Below are positions 1 through 11,400 of a DNA stretch of 64,000 nucleotides, piece after piece. The translations under genes and the position numbers were made by a program. This stretch comes from Tamarix chinensis (taxonomy: Eukaryota; Streptophyta; Magnoliopsida; Caryophyllales; Tamaricaceae): the NCBI GenBank assembly GCA_030549775.1, contig CM060172.1, positions 1,365,623 to 1,429,622 on the forward strand, given 5' to 3'. Position 1 is the stretch's first letter, and every line of letters begins with the position of its first letter. The notes below the pieces were generated by a model that saw only the letters and a list, made by a program, of their open reading frames with translations, had not been told where the DNA came from and did no database searches.

Positions 1-36
1 AGTATTAATAATGACCTTAGTAAGGTAATAGAGATG

Positions 37-341
<305 letters not shown>

Positions 342-1002
342 AGCACAATGGTATTAATATTAGTCAACTTAATAATACTTATATGGAAATAAAGTTTAAG
401 GCTTGGGATGAGTGGAAGACCACCTGAGGACGGTGGTGGTCCGGCGGCGGCGATGGAGGAGGAGAAGAGAGAAAAGGTGGGGAAAAGTGGTTAGATGGGA
501 GGAGGAAAAAGGAAGTTAAGTGTGGGGGAGGAGACAGCAGGGAGAGGGGAGTGGAATGAGGGTGGTGGTGTGAGCAGGGAGGCGGCACGCGGTGGTGGAC
601 GCGGTGGCCGAAGGAGGAGGAAGGTGGTGGAAATGGTGGAGGCCGGTGAAGAAGGAATCAGGGGGTAAGGAGGGTATGGGCAGGTAGGGGAGGACCTGCT
701 GGTCACTTTGGAAGGTGGAGCGGGGGTTAATTACGGCGGAGGTGGCGGCAGCGGGCGCCGCAAGGCGGCGGTGGCGTTTTTTGGGGTGGCACCTCCGCAC
801 GATTGTGGTGGCTCGTGTGGGGTAGGAACGGAGGCAGCGACGGTTTGGTTGCGTGGAGGGTGGTGCAAGGAAGGTTTTGGTGCGTGGCGGTGGTCGCGGC
901 GGTTGCTAGAGGCGGCGGAAAGGGCGTCTGATCTGGCGGCGGCGAGGCAGGGTTTCGGCAAGGTCCAAGGGGAGGACTTGCCCTGGGCCGTTCGGGGAGG
1001 GG

Positions 1003-1010
1003 TATTTATA
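1003..1010 (-). promoter_or_regulatory. Probable LTR TATA box
   Basis: The minus strand reads TATAAATACCCC between two GC-rich stretches. The same box with the same CCC-rich right side occurs in related LTRs at 13870 (minus) and 49558 (plus), which argues for an LTR promoter and fixes the transcript direction. Confidence 0.55.
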
Positions 1011-1977
1011 GGAAATTGAGGAGGGGAAAACGACGAAGGGGAGAGGGACGGCACGCGGGGGCAGGTGCGGCAGGCTGCCGTTCGGTGGTGGCAGCAGGTC
1101 GTAGGTCTGTGGCTTGGCAAGCCTGTTTGGCTGTGTGCGGAAAAAGGAAAGAAAATCAAGACGCGTGAGGGCCAGGAGGATTTTGCTGGGTTGATTCGAG
1201 AACGAAAGGGACGGAAATGGCAGAAGAAGGACGGCCGGACGGCAGGCCAAGTCAGCGGCGGCAGGCTGGGAGTTGCAGGCCTGCGCGAGGAAGAAGACGA
1301 CGGGTGGGGTAGGTTGGACCGGCGGTCCAGGGAAGAAAAGAGAGGGGAAGAAATCGGCCGGTCGGCAACGGTTATAACCTTCATAAACTCGACGCGTCGT
1401 TTCATCATTTCGAAGGTCGAGACGCAGCGTTGAGTCGTTGGCTGGCAACGGCTATAAGGCTCATTTATCGCGACGCGGCGCTTCGGCGGATTGACGAGCA
1501 AAACGCCGCGTTGCGCGTAAGCGTCGGCCAGCAAACGACGCTGGGCCGTGCGAGGAAGAAAGGAAAAGGGAGAGAAGGGTTGGGCCGCGGGGAGAGGCCC
1601 AACCATCGGAGAAAGGGAGAAAAAGAGAAAAAAAAAGAAAAGGAAGAAGAGGAAGGGAAAAAAATGTTTTAATTAGGATTTTGGATTTTGCATAAAATTA
1701 TTTAGAATATTTTTGGGGCTGTATAGAATATTAACTATTTACAAAATATTAAATAAATTTCCTTTTTACTTAGTGAGGCTATTTTAGACCAATTTCCTTA
1801 ACCTCCATACAAATTAGGAAAATACCCAAATTTCTTCCAATTAAATTCTTTATTATTTTCCTCTTAATCTACCTTAATTAACTCTCTACATTTTAATAAA
1901 TAAATTTATATAATTAATTTTCCTAATAATTCCTTATTTGGCTATAATTTCGAAATTTAGGATTTTGGGGTATTTCA

Positions 1978-3100
1978 CTACCTCTGTATTTATTAATATA
2001 ACTTTTTAACCACATCTACTATGAAACTAATAATCTACTCTTAAAATCATTCAACTGCTCATTTAAACTCTGGTAACCATCAAATCCTAAGTTTTAATTG
2101 AAAAGTGTTCATTGATCACTTTTGTTAGCTAGATTTTCTCTACAATTGTGATATGTAATATTAAATTTAGCTAGATAAAATCTCATCTCAAGTGCTACAT
2201 TTTTATACCTTTATTTTTGGTGAGAATAATATTATCATCACAACAACTTTAAAAAATGTATTACAAAGGGGTTAGTGAGTGTTTTTCTATTATTATTGAG
2301 AGATTCTTGATAAGAATCTAGAGAATATTTATAGGTAAAATTTTAAACTATATATTACATGTTCACTGAGATTATAAAAAATGTGAACCAATAGAAAAGT
2401 GATAATCAATAAAAGCACAAAAGTGATAATCAGTAATTTACTCTTAAACCACTAGAAGTTGTATGTAAATTTTTATTTTCCATTTTTACTCTATTCATCC
2501 CTATATACCCTTTCTAAGGCTCTTATAATTGGTATTATAACTTGGGAATCTTGTAAAAAATTATTTTTATTTTCCATTTCATTCGATTAAACCCTATTCA
2601 ACCCCTTTAGGGTTCATTCAATTAGTATCATAGCTTGGGAATCTTGTAAACAATTCAATAATCCTTCATAATATTTGATAATGATGATGACATTGATGAG
2701 GTACAATCCAACTTCTTGTACTATTATGATGATTTGTTATATGTGCTATACGATTCATTACAAGACAATGATAGATTATTAAAGGAAAGATAATATATGA
2801 AAAAATTATTGATCACTTAAATGAATAAAACACTATTATGATAGTTAAAAACATTCTTCTTGAATCCCACATGGTTCATAAGAAATATGAGCTAATAGAG
2901 AATGTGATTAAATTCGATGCATACAAGGATTTCATTAGTTGTGATCACAAGTTTAAGATAGATCAATTATAATCCATGTTAGTTGATCTATAAGCCAAAT
3001 ACTATACATTTGTAAACATAGCTTGTGGTTTCATAAAGGGTGAAGAAGGATTAAACTTTTTATATGCTCAACGGTAATGCAAGGACCTTGAGGGATTAAT
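1978..3100. other. AT-rich interior of the long-LTR element, no gene recognised
   Basis: No coding signal is visible. A roughly 100-bp duplication is present: the phrase CTTGGGAATCTTG follows a tRNA-Met primer-site-like string at about 2529 (TTGGTATTATAA) and again at about 2622 (TTAGTATCATAG). This may be the leader of another worn LTR element. The plus strand after 2680 (GATGATGACATTGATGAG) looks once-coding but is full of stops. Confidence 0.4.
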
Positions 3101-3776
3101 TTTAACACCCCGAGTGGATACGACCATGCAAAGGCTACCTAACGCACTTTTGGATTATTCACCCAACCCCATAGATCAACACAAGTCCTTTTAGTATGAT
3201 TTTTCTTCACTCAAGCACTTCTAGAGAAATTTTTAGAAAATTTTTAAAACTTCTCAAGAAAGTCACCCATCCTAAAAATTGTTCCACAACAAGCACACTT
3301 ACCTATGGAGTTTGTAAGATTGAATCACCAAAAGGATGGTATACCATATTTATATAAGTATTCAGATCAATCCTTATAATATTACACTCAAATAAGAAAT
3401 ATTACATTAACCACCACTCAAAGAATGCGACATCAGTGTTGCACCTCAACCACTAACTATCTCAGTATAGCTTTATCCTAAGAATCATCTCGCTAGGCAA
3501 CTAACTGGCTCATCCAAATTCATATCACGATTGGGATTTTACTCTGATACCATTTTTAATACTTGAGTCGATACGACCACATGGGGGATACCTAGAGCAC
3601 TTTTTAATTAATCGATTGGCCCTATGATAAAAAGAGTAAAATCGCCATCATAAAAATTATTCCATGGGAAGCACGATTAATTGTGGAGTTCTTAAGATAA
3701 AATCGCCAAAAGGATGGTACACCATGTTAATATAAGTAGTAAAATAAATCCTTATAACACTCTACTTAATTTAAGG
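3101..3776 (-). mobile_element. TRIM-like miniature LTR retrotransposon
   Basis: Two direct repeats flank a very short interior. The left copy (about 3101-3398) and right copy (about 3557-3774) share the phrases GATACGACCA, a CCAAAAGGATGGTA-type block, an ATATAAGTA block and ATCCTTATAA. The plus string ctctgatacca at 3542-3552 is the complement of TGGTATCAGAG, the initiator-tRNA-Met primer site, placed just inside the right copy. That makes the right copy the 5' LTR and sets the minus orientation. The interior is about 160 bp and has no coding sequence. The right copy lacks about 70-80 bp present in the left copy. No target duplication was found. Confidence 0.65.
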
Positions 3777-4516
3777 GTATTATATTTTATTAGTCTTAAT
3801 ACTTGGAGTTATACCCCTGAGGCATTGTTGGTGAAATTTGGAATAGATAATTGAGTTTTATCTTGGTTGTGAGTTTGAGGAAAATTTATTGTTAAGAGAT
3901 GGTTTGGTTGATGAAATCTACGTTGAGTTGTTGTATCTTGTAGGATTCCTTAGGATGTCTCTTGAAGCATTAGAGCTACCTGTTGCACACCTTAGGATGT
4001 TGCCTTGTGAGGATATAAGATTTCACGTGAGGTGGCTAGCTATAGAGTTGAATCACATGGTGAAAAAAAGCTAGTACATCAGGCCTTATATGTTTTAATA
4101 TAACCATTTATTGAGGACCCTTCCTTTGGTAAAGCTATAGATTTCAGTAAGAGAAGTGCATAAGGATCTTTTTGTGATGAATGCCCTGCACCTCCAATTT
4201 ATGAATAGTGAGTATTTCTTATTGCATTACAATCAGCTAGCAAGAGAACTGATCATGATTGATGGTGTATGTATAGCTAGGAGGCGAATACTACCAAGTA
4301 CTACCTCAAATTATCTAACTGTGTCTTCCAGGGTGTTCTACAATTCCTATAGTCTATGATACAATGTTATATTGGTCTACCCCTCCTCACCATCTAACGC
4401 TTGAAGTTTGTCATGTAATGTATATAATATATGTAAATTTAGCTTACATGAATAAGCATAATATAATAGTTTTCTAAAAGAAAAGTAAGTAGGATTCCAA
4501 ATATCTACAAACTTAC
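3777..4516. other. No gene recognised
   Basis: Open frames at 3889-4074 and 4156-4359 (plus) have no family I recognise, no shared frame and no splice context. The stretch lies inside the interior of the minus-strand long-LTR element. Confidence 0.35.
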
Positions 4517-5589
4517 AATTTTTGTCGCTGCAACATCTACATCTTCATTAATATATCCATCTCTTGTTGCTCTAGCCTTCTTCCATAATGTACCAATATT
4601 AATGGACGAGGTACATGGGTCTAAGTTTTGGGCTATGAGCTATAAATCAAAAAATATTCTTATAATGTACCAATATTATAAAATTTGTTAGTACGCTATA
4701 AATAAATAAATCACAAAATACATACCAACTCCTCTTCAAGGCCTGCATACCCTTTGTGAGCCATATTATACCGGTATTTATTCTTCCTCGCAATCTCTTT
4801 ATTTTTGGTAATTTTTTCCTATGTGACAAGCCAAAACATTGTGATATGGTTATTTCAATATTATGCACAATACTAGGATCGATAAAAAAAATTAATTGTT
4901 ATCTAACAAATACCTTAAAATCACCCGTAAGACGATATGCAATAAATTGGTTCCAACTTTCTTGATCGATGAAACCGTATCGTTTGGGTGGATTCTGCCG
5001 TAGAGAACCATCCCTCTTTCTTTACATTTTCCTACGAGCTAAATATGACCTAAATGTTCTTAGAAGCTCCCCACAATGTCTAAGAAGTCATTTCTTCCTA
5101 CTCTCTGGCACATTAAACACTCTCTGCATTGTAAGACATATAAATGTATACCGATACTAATGTATTAAAATTAATAACATTTGACAAACAAAAATGATTA
5201 CATAACTTAGTATATTTACATAAATTGTAAGACATTTTTGGACAATCTCGAACACTTTCCTCAACCTTTTGAGTCATCTCCTCTAACGAATGTCCCTCAT
5301 AGTTATCAAATGATGATCCACTACTATCCCTCCTAACCTCGTCATTTTCATATTTAGACTCTGTTTCCCCATGCCATAACCAACAAGTGTAACTTGTATC
5401 AATTCCATACACAAATAAATGATCTCTCAAATCATTAGCGTTGACACGCTGAATATAAGCACACTTCAAACAATGACAGACTATTCTACTAGAGTCCCGA
5501 GCATGTTCAACTGCAAACTTGATGAAAAACTCCACTCCTTCGTTATATTCTCTAGACAGACGATTTGCAGACAACCATTTTCGATCCAT
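4517..5589 (-). pseudogene. Ptta/En-Spm (CACTA-related) transposase gene fragment, multi-exon
   Basis: Exon 1 (5589 to about 5230) begins MDRKWLSANRLSREY and continues through a C-x2-C-like CHCLKC, then DLRDHLF and the aromatic YTCWLWHG. This is the layout of the transposase-associated domain at the start of plant CACTA/En-Spm-type proteins. A second piece (about 5110-4726) has GFIDQESWNQF and, in another frame, a NMAHKGYAGLEEEL-type motif of the Ptta/En-Spm family. It ends at a GTATGT donor. A third piece (about 4636-4517) has LWKKARATRDGYI and ends exactly at a GTAAGT donor. No terminal CACTA repeats were seen and there are frame changes within piece 2. Calling it a fragment carried inside the retroelement interior is inference. 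Confidence 0.65.
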
Positions 5590-6589
5590 AGTTTTTGAAT
5601 CTAGTAATATCCCACATGAAAGTAATTATTAAAAATCAATTGAATTATAAGTTTAATAATTCTCAAATCACTCTTGCTTAGAAAGAATTAATCTCAAATG
5701 TATCATGCTATTCTGTATATATACGAATCATGCTAACAAGTTTCCAATAGAATTATTTATTTTTCATGATTGGGAATTATTTTATTTTTTTTTAGCTTGT
5801 AAGACTCAAATTTTGTTATCTTAGGATATGCCCTTAGTTTTAATAGGTTTTATGTTCACTTATTAATGGTTTTTATTTGTTTTGCATTTCATTCCTAGGT
5901 TTGATTTCGAATCTTTAGGGTTTCTATAAAGTGGTTGATGGTGCCCAATGAGTTGTGGCTCATCTTATGTGGTTGTGACTTCTTTCGTAGTGGGAAATCT
6001 TAGAAGTAATTGTTTATATGTATAAACATTTTTTATCCTTGGTGTGTTAATTATGATCACCATGAAAACACTAATTATCAAAGTGAAAGATTTCAAGTTC
6101 ATAACAATGTTCTTTTTAGGGTTAGATATCTTAGAAATGAGTTGGAAGCCCTAAATTTGTTTGGTGGACTGTCAGGTTCCTTGGAATCTCAAATAAGGCC
6201 CCAATCTACTCTTCTTAATCATTTGAACTTCTTAATAGGTATGCACTCTTAAGGATTAGGTGACATAGGCTAGGTGGGAACTGTGTTACATTATGTGTTA
6301 TATTATGGTTGGTGGATCATAATGTCCCTAGATTACTGAAAGGGTATTGTGTTGCATTATATGGGTTTGTATGACTAGGGTGCATCATATGTGTTCTTGG
6401 GTTGTCTTTGTATCCCCTCAAGTAATAAATAATAGAATTGTATGTGTTTAATCTTTTTCATGGTTACATTATTTACACTATCTTGTTGTGGAGATATTAG
6501 TAGTTACCATTTTGTATTATTAATAGTATTGTTATTATCTGAAAAAATCAAAATTTGCTTTAAAAATATGCGTGGTTACGAGGACCAGT
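5590..6589. other. Retroelement interior, no gene recognised
   Basis: This AT-rich stretch lies between the CACTA-related fragment and the primer site. The open frame at 6010-6252 (plus) has no recognisable domain. In the minus reading, where gag would be expected next to the primer site, no gag-like open frame is visible. This supports a non-autonomous element. Confidence 0.4.
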
Positions 6590-6601
6590 GCTCTGATACC
6601 A
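6590..6601 (-). other. Primer binding site, initiator tRNA-Met type
   Basis: The minus strand reads TGGTATCAGAGC, three bases after the LTR end at 6605. This is the standard primer site complementary to the 3' end of plant initiator tRNA-Met. It marks the LTR at 14694-6605 as lying 5' of an interior that runs leftward. Confidence 0.8.
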
Positions 6602-7362
6602 ACTTGGAATGCCCCCAAAAATTACAGATGAAAATTTTTGTTTAATTAAAACAAGTGCAAGCACAAGGATGTTATCACCGTGATCAGTATAAGTCCAGCC
6701 CCAAGCTAGTCTTGTACCAACCATAAGGCTAAGGAAAATTTTTACAAGAACGTTATACACACTTAAAGCAGAGATTCATAGAAAACTAAAATGTTCATAA
6801 CAAGAGAATCAGAGTGCGTGATAAATAATAATAAAAAGTCATTATAACCCGAATAAAGAACATAGTCAAAGTTCCTAAGGAGATAAAAGATACAACACAA
6901 TAAAACAAAAACATAAGTAACCAGAGATAAAAAGAGATTCCGATCTACATTTCTCTTAGCCCCCTACGCCAAGTCCAATATGGTCAACTCTTAACCCCAC
7001 CTGATACCTCATAAGTGTCATAAGCATCAAAAATCGCATCTCCTACCTGCATAAACTCAGTAAGGCCCTATGCTCGAGGGAATGAGTAGCACCCATGAAA
7101 TAAGTGGTCAGTACACTACATACCGAGCAAGGTAACCATGCAACTAAGGCCATACACAAAAAGGCATGTAATACAAGTAGGATCATATAGATAAACCATA
7201 CAAGAAATGCATATAGTACATGTTGTGGTATAGTCCAATTAAACTTAATCATTCAATCTCTGGTGAATATTCCCATTTCATACCATTCTTATTATCAATC
7301 CATGTGAGTATGGGAATCCCACTATTATAGCTGGTGGACAAGAAAAAACCCAGGACATAAAG

Positions 7363-7620
7363 TGTAACACCCCCAAATTTACTACTGAAAAATTTTCGTT
7401 TAAAATCAAAAGGTTTAGCGGAAGCAAAGGATAAAATCGTAAACTCGGGGGTATTACCGCCACACTTAGTACCAGACCGGTTCACTCCTACCGTTCCAGT
7501 ACTAAGTGCTAAGGCTATATCCGATCAACCTTTAGTACAAAGTATCAAAAACGCAAGACAACATTTAAAATAAATCCTTAACAAGAGGTAAGTCAAATAG
7601 AAGTTATAATACGATTTCGG
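7363..7620 (+). repeat. Left terminal inverted repeat of the nested element
   Basis: It matches the reverse complement of 10794-11053 along its whole length, with differences at roughly one base in ten by eye. The match covers the TGTAACACCC end, the phrase TTAGCGGAAGCAAAGGATAA, the block around CCAGACCGGTTCACTCCTAC, and a GAGGTAAGTCAAA phrase near the inner edge. It stops at about ACGATTT (7617). Confidence 0.85.
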
Positions 7621-8850
7621 ACAAATTGATTATACAATATGTTTTAAAATGTATCCAATTTCATTTTGGAACCGTCAATTTGAGAAATTTATGCAGGTTT
7701 TATCGAAATTTGATTCCTAGGTCAAATTTTGGGTGTAATGAAATTGGGTCGTATAATTGAGCCGTCCCGCTCAATTGATTTTATAATATCGTTTAAAATG
7801 TATTTAATTTTATATTGGAAGTGTTGATTTGGGAAAATTGTGTGTAATTGATCGGAATTGGATTTTTAGGTCAAAACTCCCGCGGGTTTAAATTGGTTTG
7901 AGTAATCGGGTTATTTTATTCAATTGACTATATAAATTAAATTAGAATATGTTTAATTACATTTTCAAACCGTCAATTGATATGTTTTGGCAAGAATTGA
8001 TCGGATTTGCGTTTCGGGCTCAAAAACCCTAATTGTGCTAAATTGCGTATTTCTTTTATTGGTTTTGAGCAATTGATTATTTGATATGTTATAAGATGTG
8101 TTTAATTACATTTCTAAACATTCAATTTGATTAAATTTATAGAATTTTAACGAATTGTATTTTCGGGCCTAAAACCCTAAAATTCAAGTGAAATTATGAA
8201 ATCGATTACTTGTATTGTTGTTTTTCTAAAATTGAATGTATAGAAATAGTTGAAATGGTATTAATTGCTTCTAAATACCTTTAATTTGAATTGATTAAAT
8301 TGAATTACTTGAGTTTGTGTCGTGGGCTTTAAAACCCTAATTTTTGGGGATGATTTTATAAAATTTATTTTGCTATGTGTATTTTATCTAATCGAATTCT
8401 ATCTTTGGGTTTTAAATCATTTAAATTCTGTTTTAACCTAATCGGTTTGGATTTGGTTCTATGTAAATTGGTTGGGTTACTTATTTAGTTGTAAAACCTA
8501 ATAAATAAGTTATTTTCGATAAATTAACTTATGATCGATTATTCTTTCTCGGGCTTTCCAAATTAAGTTGAAATGTCCCAAGTGATATTTGTATTAATCC
8601 GTTTTGATTTAGTTTAACCTTAAATCTTAATAAAGCTATGCTTTTAAGTTTTAAGTTTGGACACGTTTTCTAAGAAAGATCATTTGTGTTCTTTGTATTT
8701 ATTTGATTAGAATATGTGATTTATTGATTGATAGGATAGTTCTAACTTAGTTTTCGATTTCTATCGGATCTAGGAAAGCTTTCTCGTGGATCCACGAGCT
8801 AGGGATCTCTCTCTCTCTCTCTTATCTCGCTTAGCTAGCTTCGGATCCAG

Positions 8851-8856
8851 GTAAGT
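8851..8856 (+). promoter_or_regulatory. Consensus 5' splice site in the LTR leader
   Basis: The string GGATCCAG|GTAAGTCT is a full consensus donor. Its equivalent, GGATTGAG|GTAAGTCA, occurs at 53799 in the solo LTR, embedded in conserved context (TTAGCTAGCTTCGGAT before it, CTTACCT after it). A similar TAG|GTAAGG lies on the minus strand at 12567 in the split LTR. A leader intron is an inference; no acceptor was assigned. Confidence 0.45.
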
Positions 8857-9164
8857 CTCTACTTACCTCTACTTATGGGTGTTTAGTAAGGACGAAGCTA
8901 ATGGCCTTGTGTTATGTGTGACGTGGATGTGTTGAATGTTGTGTATGCCATGCTACGCCATGTATTATATGATTTGTGCATAACTTGTCATATGTGTAGC
9001 ACAGCTTGGAGATTGAGGTATGTTGTATGTGCTCCCATGATATGAACATGACATGTATATGTATGATGTTTATGATGTATTATGTTATGGCCCTCTAGGA
9101 CCTGCATATTAGGATAAACGGTAATATGAGTTGGGAACCATCATGGGAGTCTTGAAGTTTGTAT

Positions 9165-9450
9165 GATGGTATTAATGTTCTATGGCGATCCTAATGTTGT
9201 ATGGTGGTATTAGCGATTTTATGGAGGTATTAATATTGTATGGTGGTATTAGTGATTTTATGGAGGTATTAATATTGTATGGTGGTATTAGGGTTTGTAT
9301 GGTGGTATTAGTGATTGCATAGTGGTATTAATGGCTTATGGTGGTATTAGGGTTTGCATGGTGGTGTTATGGTTTGCATGGTGGTATTAATGTTGGTATG
9401 GTGGCATTAGGGTTTGCATGGTGGAGTTAGGGTTTTGCATGGGAGTTAAT
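9165..9450 (+). repeat. Minisatellite of TATGGTGGTATTAG-type units
   Basis: About a dozen imperfect units of roughly 20-25 bp built on TATGGTGGTATTA, several followed by GGGTTTGCA or GTGATTTTA. The array belongs to the nested LTR derivative and has no match at the same place in the solo LTR. Confidence 0.8.
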
Positions 9451-9824
9451 GATTGTACGGTAATAGGGTTTGGAGTAATTAACTCTGGGACGTTGTGATT
9501 AAGTAGGGTTGGAGTAACTAATCGTGATTGTTGAGGATAATTAAGGTTTGGGATGGCTAAGTATAGGGGTTATGGTGAAATAGGGATAAGAGTGGACCAC
9601 GGTTTGGTGTGGACAATTAGGGTTGGTATGGCTGCTTAGAGTTGCTTGGCGTTATCATGTGTTTTTATTGATTAAAGTGTGGTTATGAATGTGGGTTTTT
9701 ATTAGTTGTGATGAGTATAGTATAAAGAGAATGATTTATGCATGTCAAGGGTGTGATGTGATTCGATAAGACACGAATAAGACATTAATTACGTAAAGCA
9801 AAAGACTGATGAGCCCGACCCAGT

Positions 9825-10187
9825 CCGGTCCACCGGTTAGAATAGTGGCCAGAGGCGTTTTGCCCTGGGTGTTTATTTCCGGTCCACCGGCTATAATAGT
9901 GGTCAGAGGCGTTCTGCCCTGAGTGTTTATTCCGGTCCATAGGCTATAATAGTGGGGGATTCGGGCTCGACAGACCCAAACGAATAAGTTAATCCACAGG
10001 AAAGATACTAAGTACTTACAGCGAAACACCATGTGAGTCGGGGCCATGATCCGGTCCACCGGCTATAATAGTGGATCAGAGGCGTTTTGCCCTGTGCGTT
10101 TATTTTCCGGTCCACCGGCTATAATAGTGGATCGGAGGCGTTCTGCCCTGTGCGTATATCTTCCAGTCCACCGGCTATAATAGTGGG
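9825..10187 (+). repeat. Hairpin-module array, two blocks of three units
   Basis: Units start at 9825, 9879, 9932, 10051, 10107 and 10163 (53-56 bp apart within a block). Each holds a form of CCGGTCCACCGG, then AATAGTGG, and in all but the last unit of each block a stem-loop such as CCAG-A-GGC/GTTTT/GCC-CTGG. The last unit of each block ends AATAGTGGGG instead. Within the stems, CCAG..CTGG in one unit becomes TCAG..CTGA in the next, a compensating change. Confidence 0.85.
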
Positions 10188-10561
10188 GCTCCCTCGCTCA
10201 CATGGGTTATTGAAGAATATGTGTGGAATGAACATATTATTAATGAGAATAAAGAATAAGTCGAATTGGACCATGACCGGCTTTTATTATCTGTTACTAC
10301 ATGTTGCTTACGTGAGTATGCCATGTATTGAGTTTTAATAATATGGATTATTCCTACCTGAGGCGTATAAGCCACTTTACATCTCGGTTATACCACGCTT
10401 ATATGTTAAATAGGATGTTACGTATGTTTTATATGTTACTTTAGGTGTATGGTAAGATTTATGTTGTGGGTTGTGAATATGCATGATATTGTATTAATGT
10501 GTTGTACCCGAATTTAATATGCACTTGATGATATCTCTCCTAAGATAGGGTAGTGGGACTT

Positions 10562-10653
10562 ACTCAGTATTGGACCCGTACTGATACTACCTTGGTTGAA
10601 TGGGTCATGTGATGATCCACCGATGGTGGGGAGCAGACCTCTTGTGCAGGTTT
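10562..10653 (+). other. Conserved block near the LTR 3' end
   Basis: This 92-bp block differs from 54941-55033 at about 7 positions by eye, clearly fewer than the flanking LTR sequence. It contains GGACCCGTACTGAT, TGTGATGATCCAC and GATGGTGGGGAGCAG. Its function is unknown. Confidence 0.7.
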
Positions 10654-10793
10654 AAGATTGGATACTGTGTTGGGTTGGAAGCCTTGACTTGAGTGAGTAG
10701 GCAATCCGGATATTGATCCTTCGGGATTTATTTTTGTTTAGCTATATTTTGTATTACGTTCTTGTTTCGAGAAACCTATTCTGAGGTTGTAAT

Positions 10794-11053
10794 CCCAAAT
10801 CGTATTCTAACTTCTGTTTGACTTACCTCTTATTAAGGATCTATGTTAAATGTCGTCTTGCGTTTTTTTTTATACTTTGTACTAAATGTTGATCGGATTT
10901 AGCCTTAGCACTTAGTACTGGAACGGTAGGAGTGAACCGGTCTGGTACTAAGTGTGGCGGTAATACCCCCTAGTTTACGGTTTTATCCTTTGCTTCCGCT
11001 AAGCCTTTTGATTTTAAACGAAATTTTTCAGTAGTAAATTTGGGGGTGTTACA
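10794..11053 (-). repeat. Right terminal inverted repeat of the nested element
   Basis: This is the inverted partner of 7363-7620. It corresponds to the true 3' end of the LTR family: the solo LTR ends similarly, with CTTCCGCTTTATCC followed by TTTTGGGGGTGTTACA. The left copy is therefore the displaced one. Confidence 0.85.
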
Positions 11054-11059
11054 TAAAGC

Positions 11060-11400
11060 ACCTAGCCACTATTATTCGTCGATGGAAAGGTCTCCAGGGC
11101 ACAAGGCACCTAGCCACTATTACTCACAGGTGAACCGGTCTCGCCTCGACTCTCATGGTGTTTTACTGTAAGTAGATAGTATATTTCCAAGGTTTATCAT
11201 CATTAAGTTTGGTTTTTTGAGCTTGAGATCCCCCACTATTATAGATGGTGGACCGAAAACATACAGGGTAGAAAACTCCTAACCACTATTATTTGCTGGT
11301 GGATCGATCACTAGGGCACCCCGGCACTTGGCCACTATTATTCGTCGATGGACCGGTCTGGGTCTGGCTCAACAATATTTCTCTTTAAATGGTTAGTATT
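11060..11400 (-). repeat. Degenerate hairpin-module array in the split LTR
   Basis: On the minus strand, units of GGTCCA(T/C)C..AATAATAGTGG recur, and the first block closes with TATAATAGTGGGGG. The second block is cut by the nested element and resumes at 7350-7310 with CCACCAGCTATAATAGTGGG. So this copy also has two blocks of about three units, more diverged than in the nested copy. Confidence 0.7.

Larger units (their letters stand above)
7363..11053 (+). mobile_element. Nested LTR-derived element with long terminal inverted repeats
   Basis: Both ends read TGTAACACCCCC inward. Target duplication taaag is exact at 7358-7362 and 11054-11058, and joining the flanks restores an uninterrupted LTR. 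From about 7621 to the right end it aligns with the 3' part of the solo LTR at 51082-55503 (for example a shared ATTGATTATACAATATGTTT phrase near 7627 and 52597), through a donor site, a hairpin array and a conserved block. Its left 258 bp is instead an inverted copy of its own right end, replacing the 1.5-kb LTR start. There is no coding capacity: the open frame at minus 10059-9745 is repeat-derived. It is either a fold-back-type LTR derivative or a chimera. The boundaries are firm. Confidence 0.75.

Noticed and set aside
731..1606. 291-codon Pro-rich minus-strand open frame
   Set aside because: GC-rich LTR leader spanning a TATA-like box; no domain, no match in the other LTR copies at the protein level.
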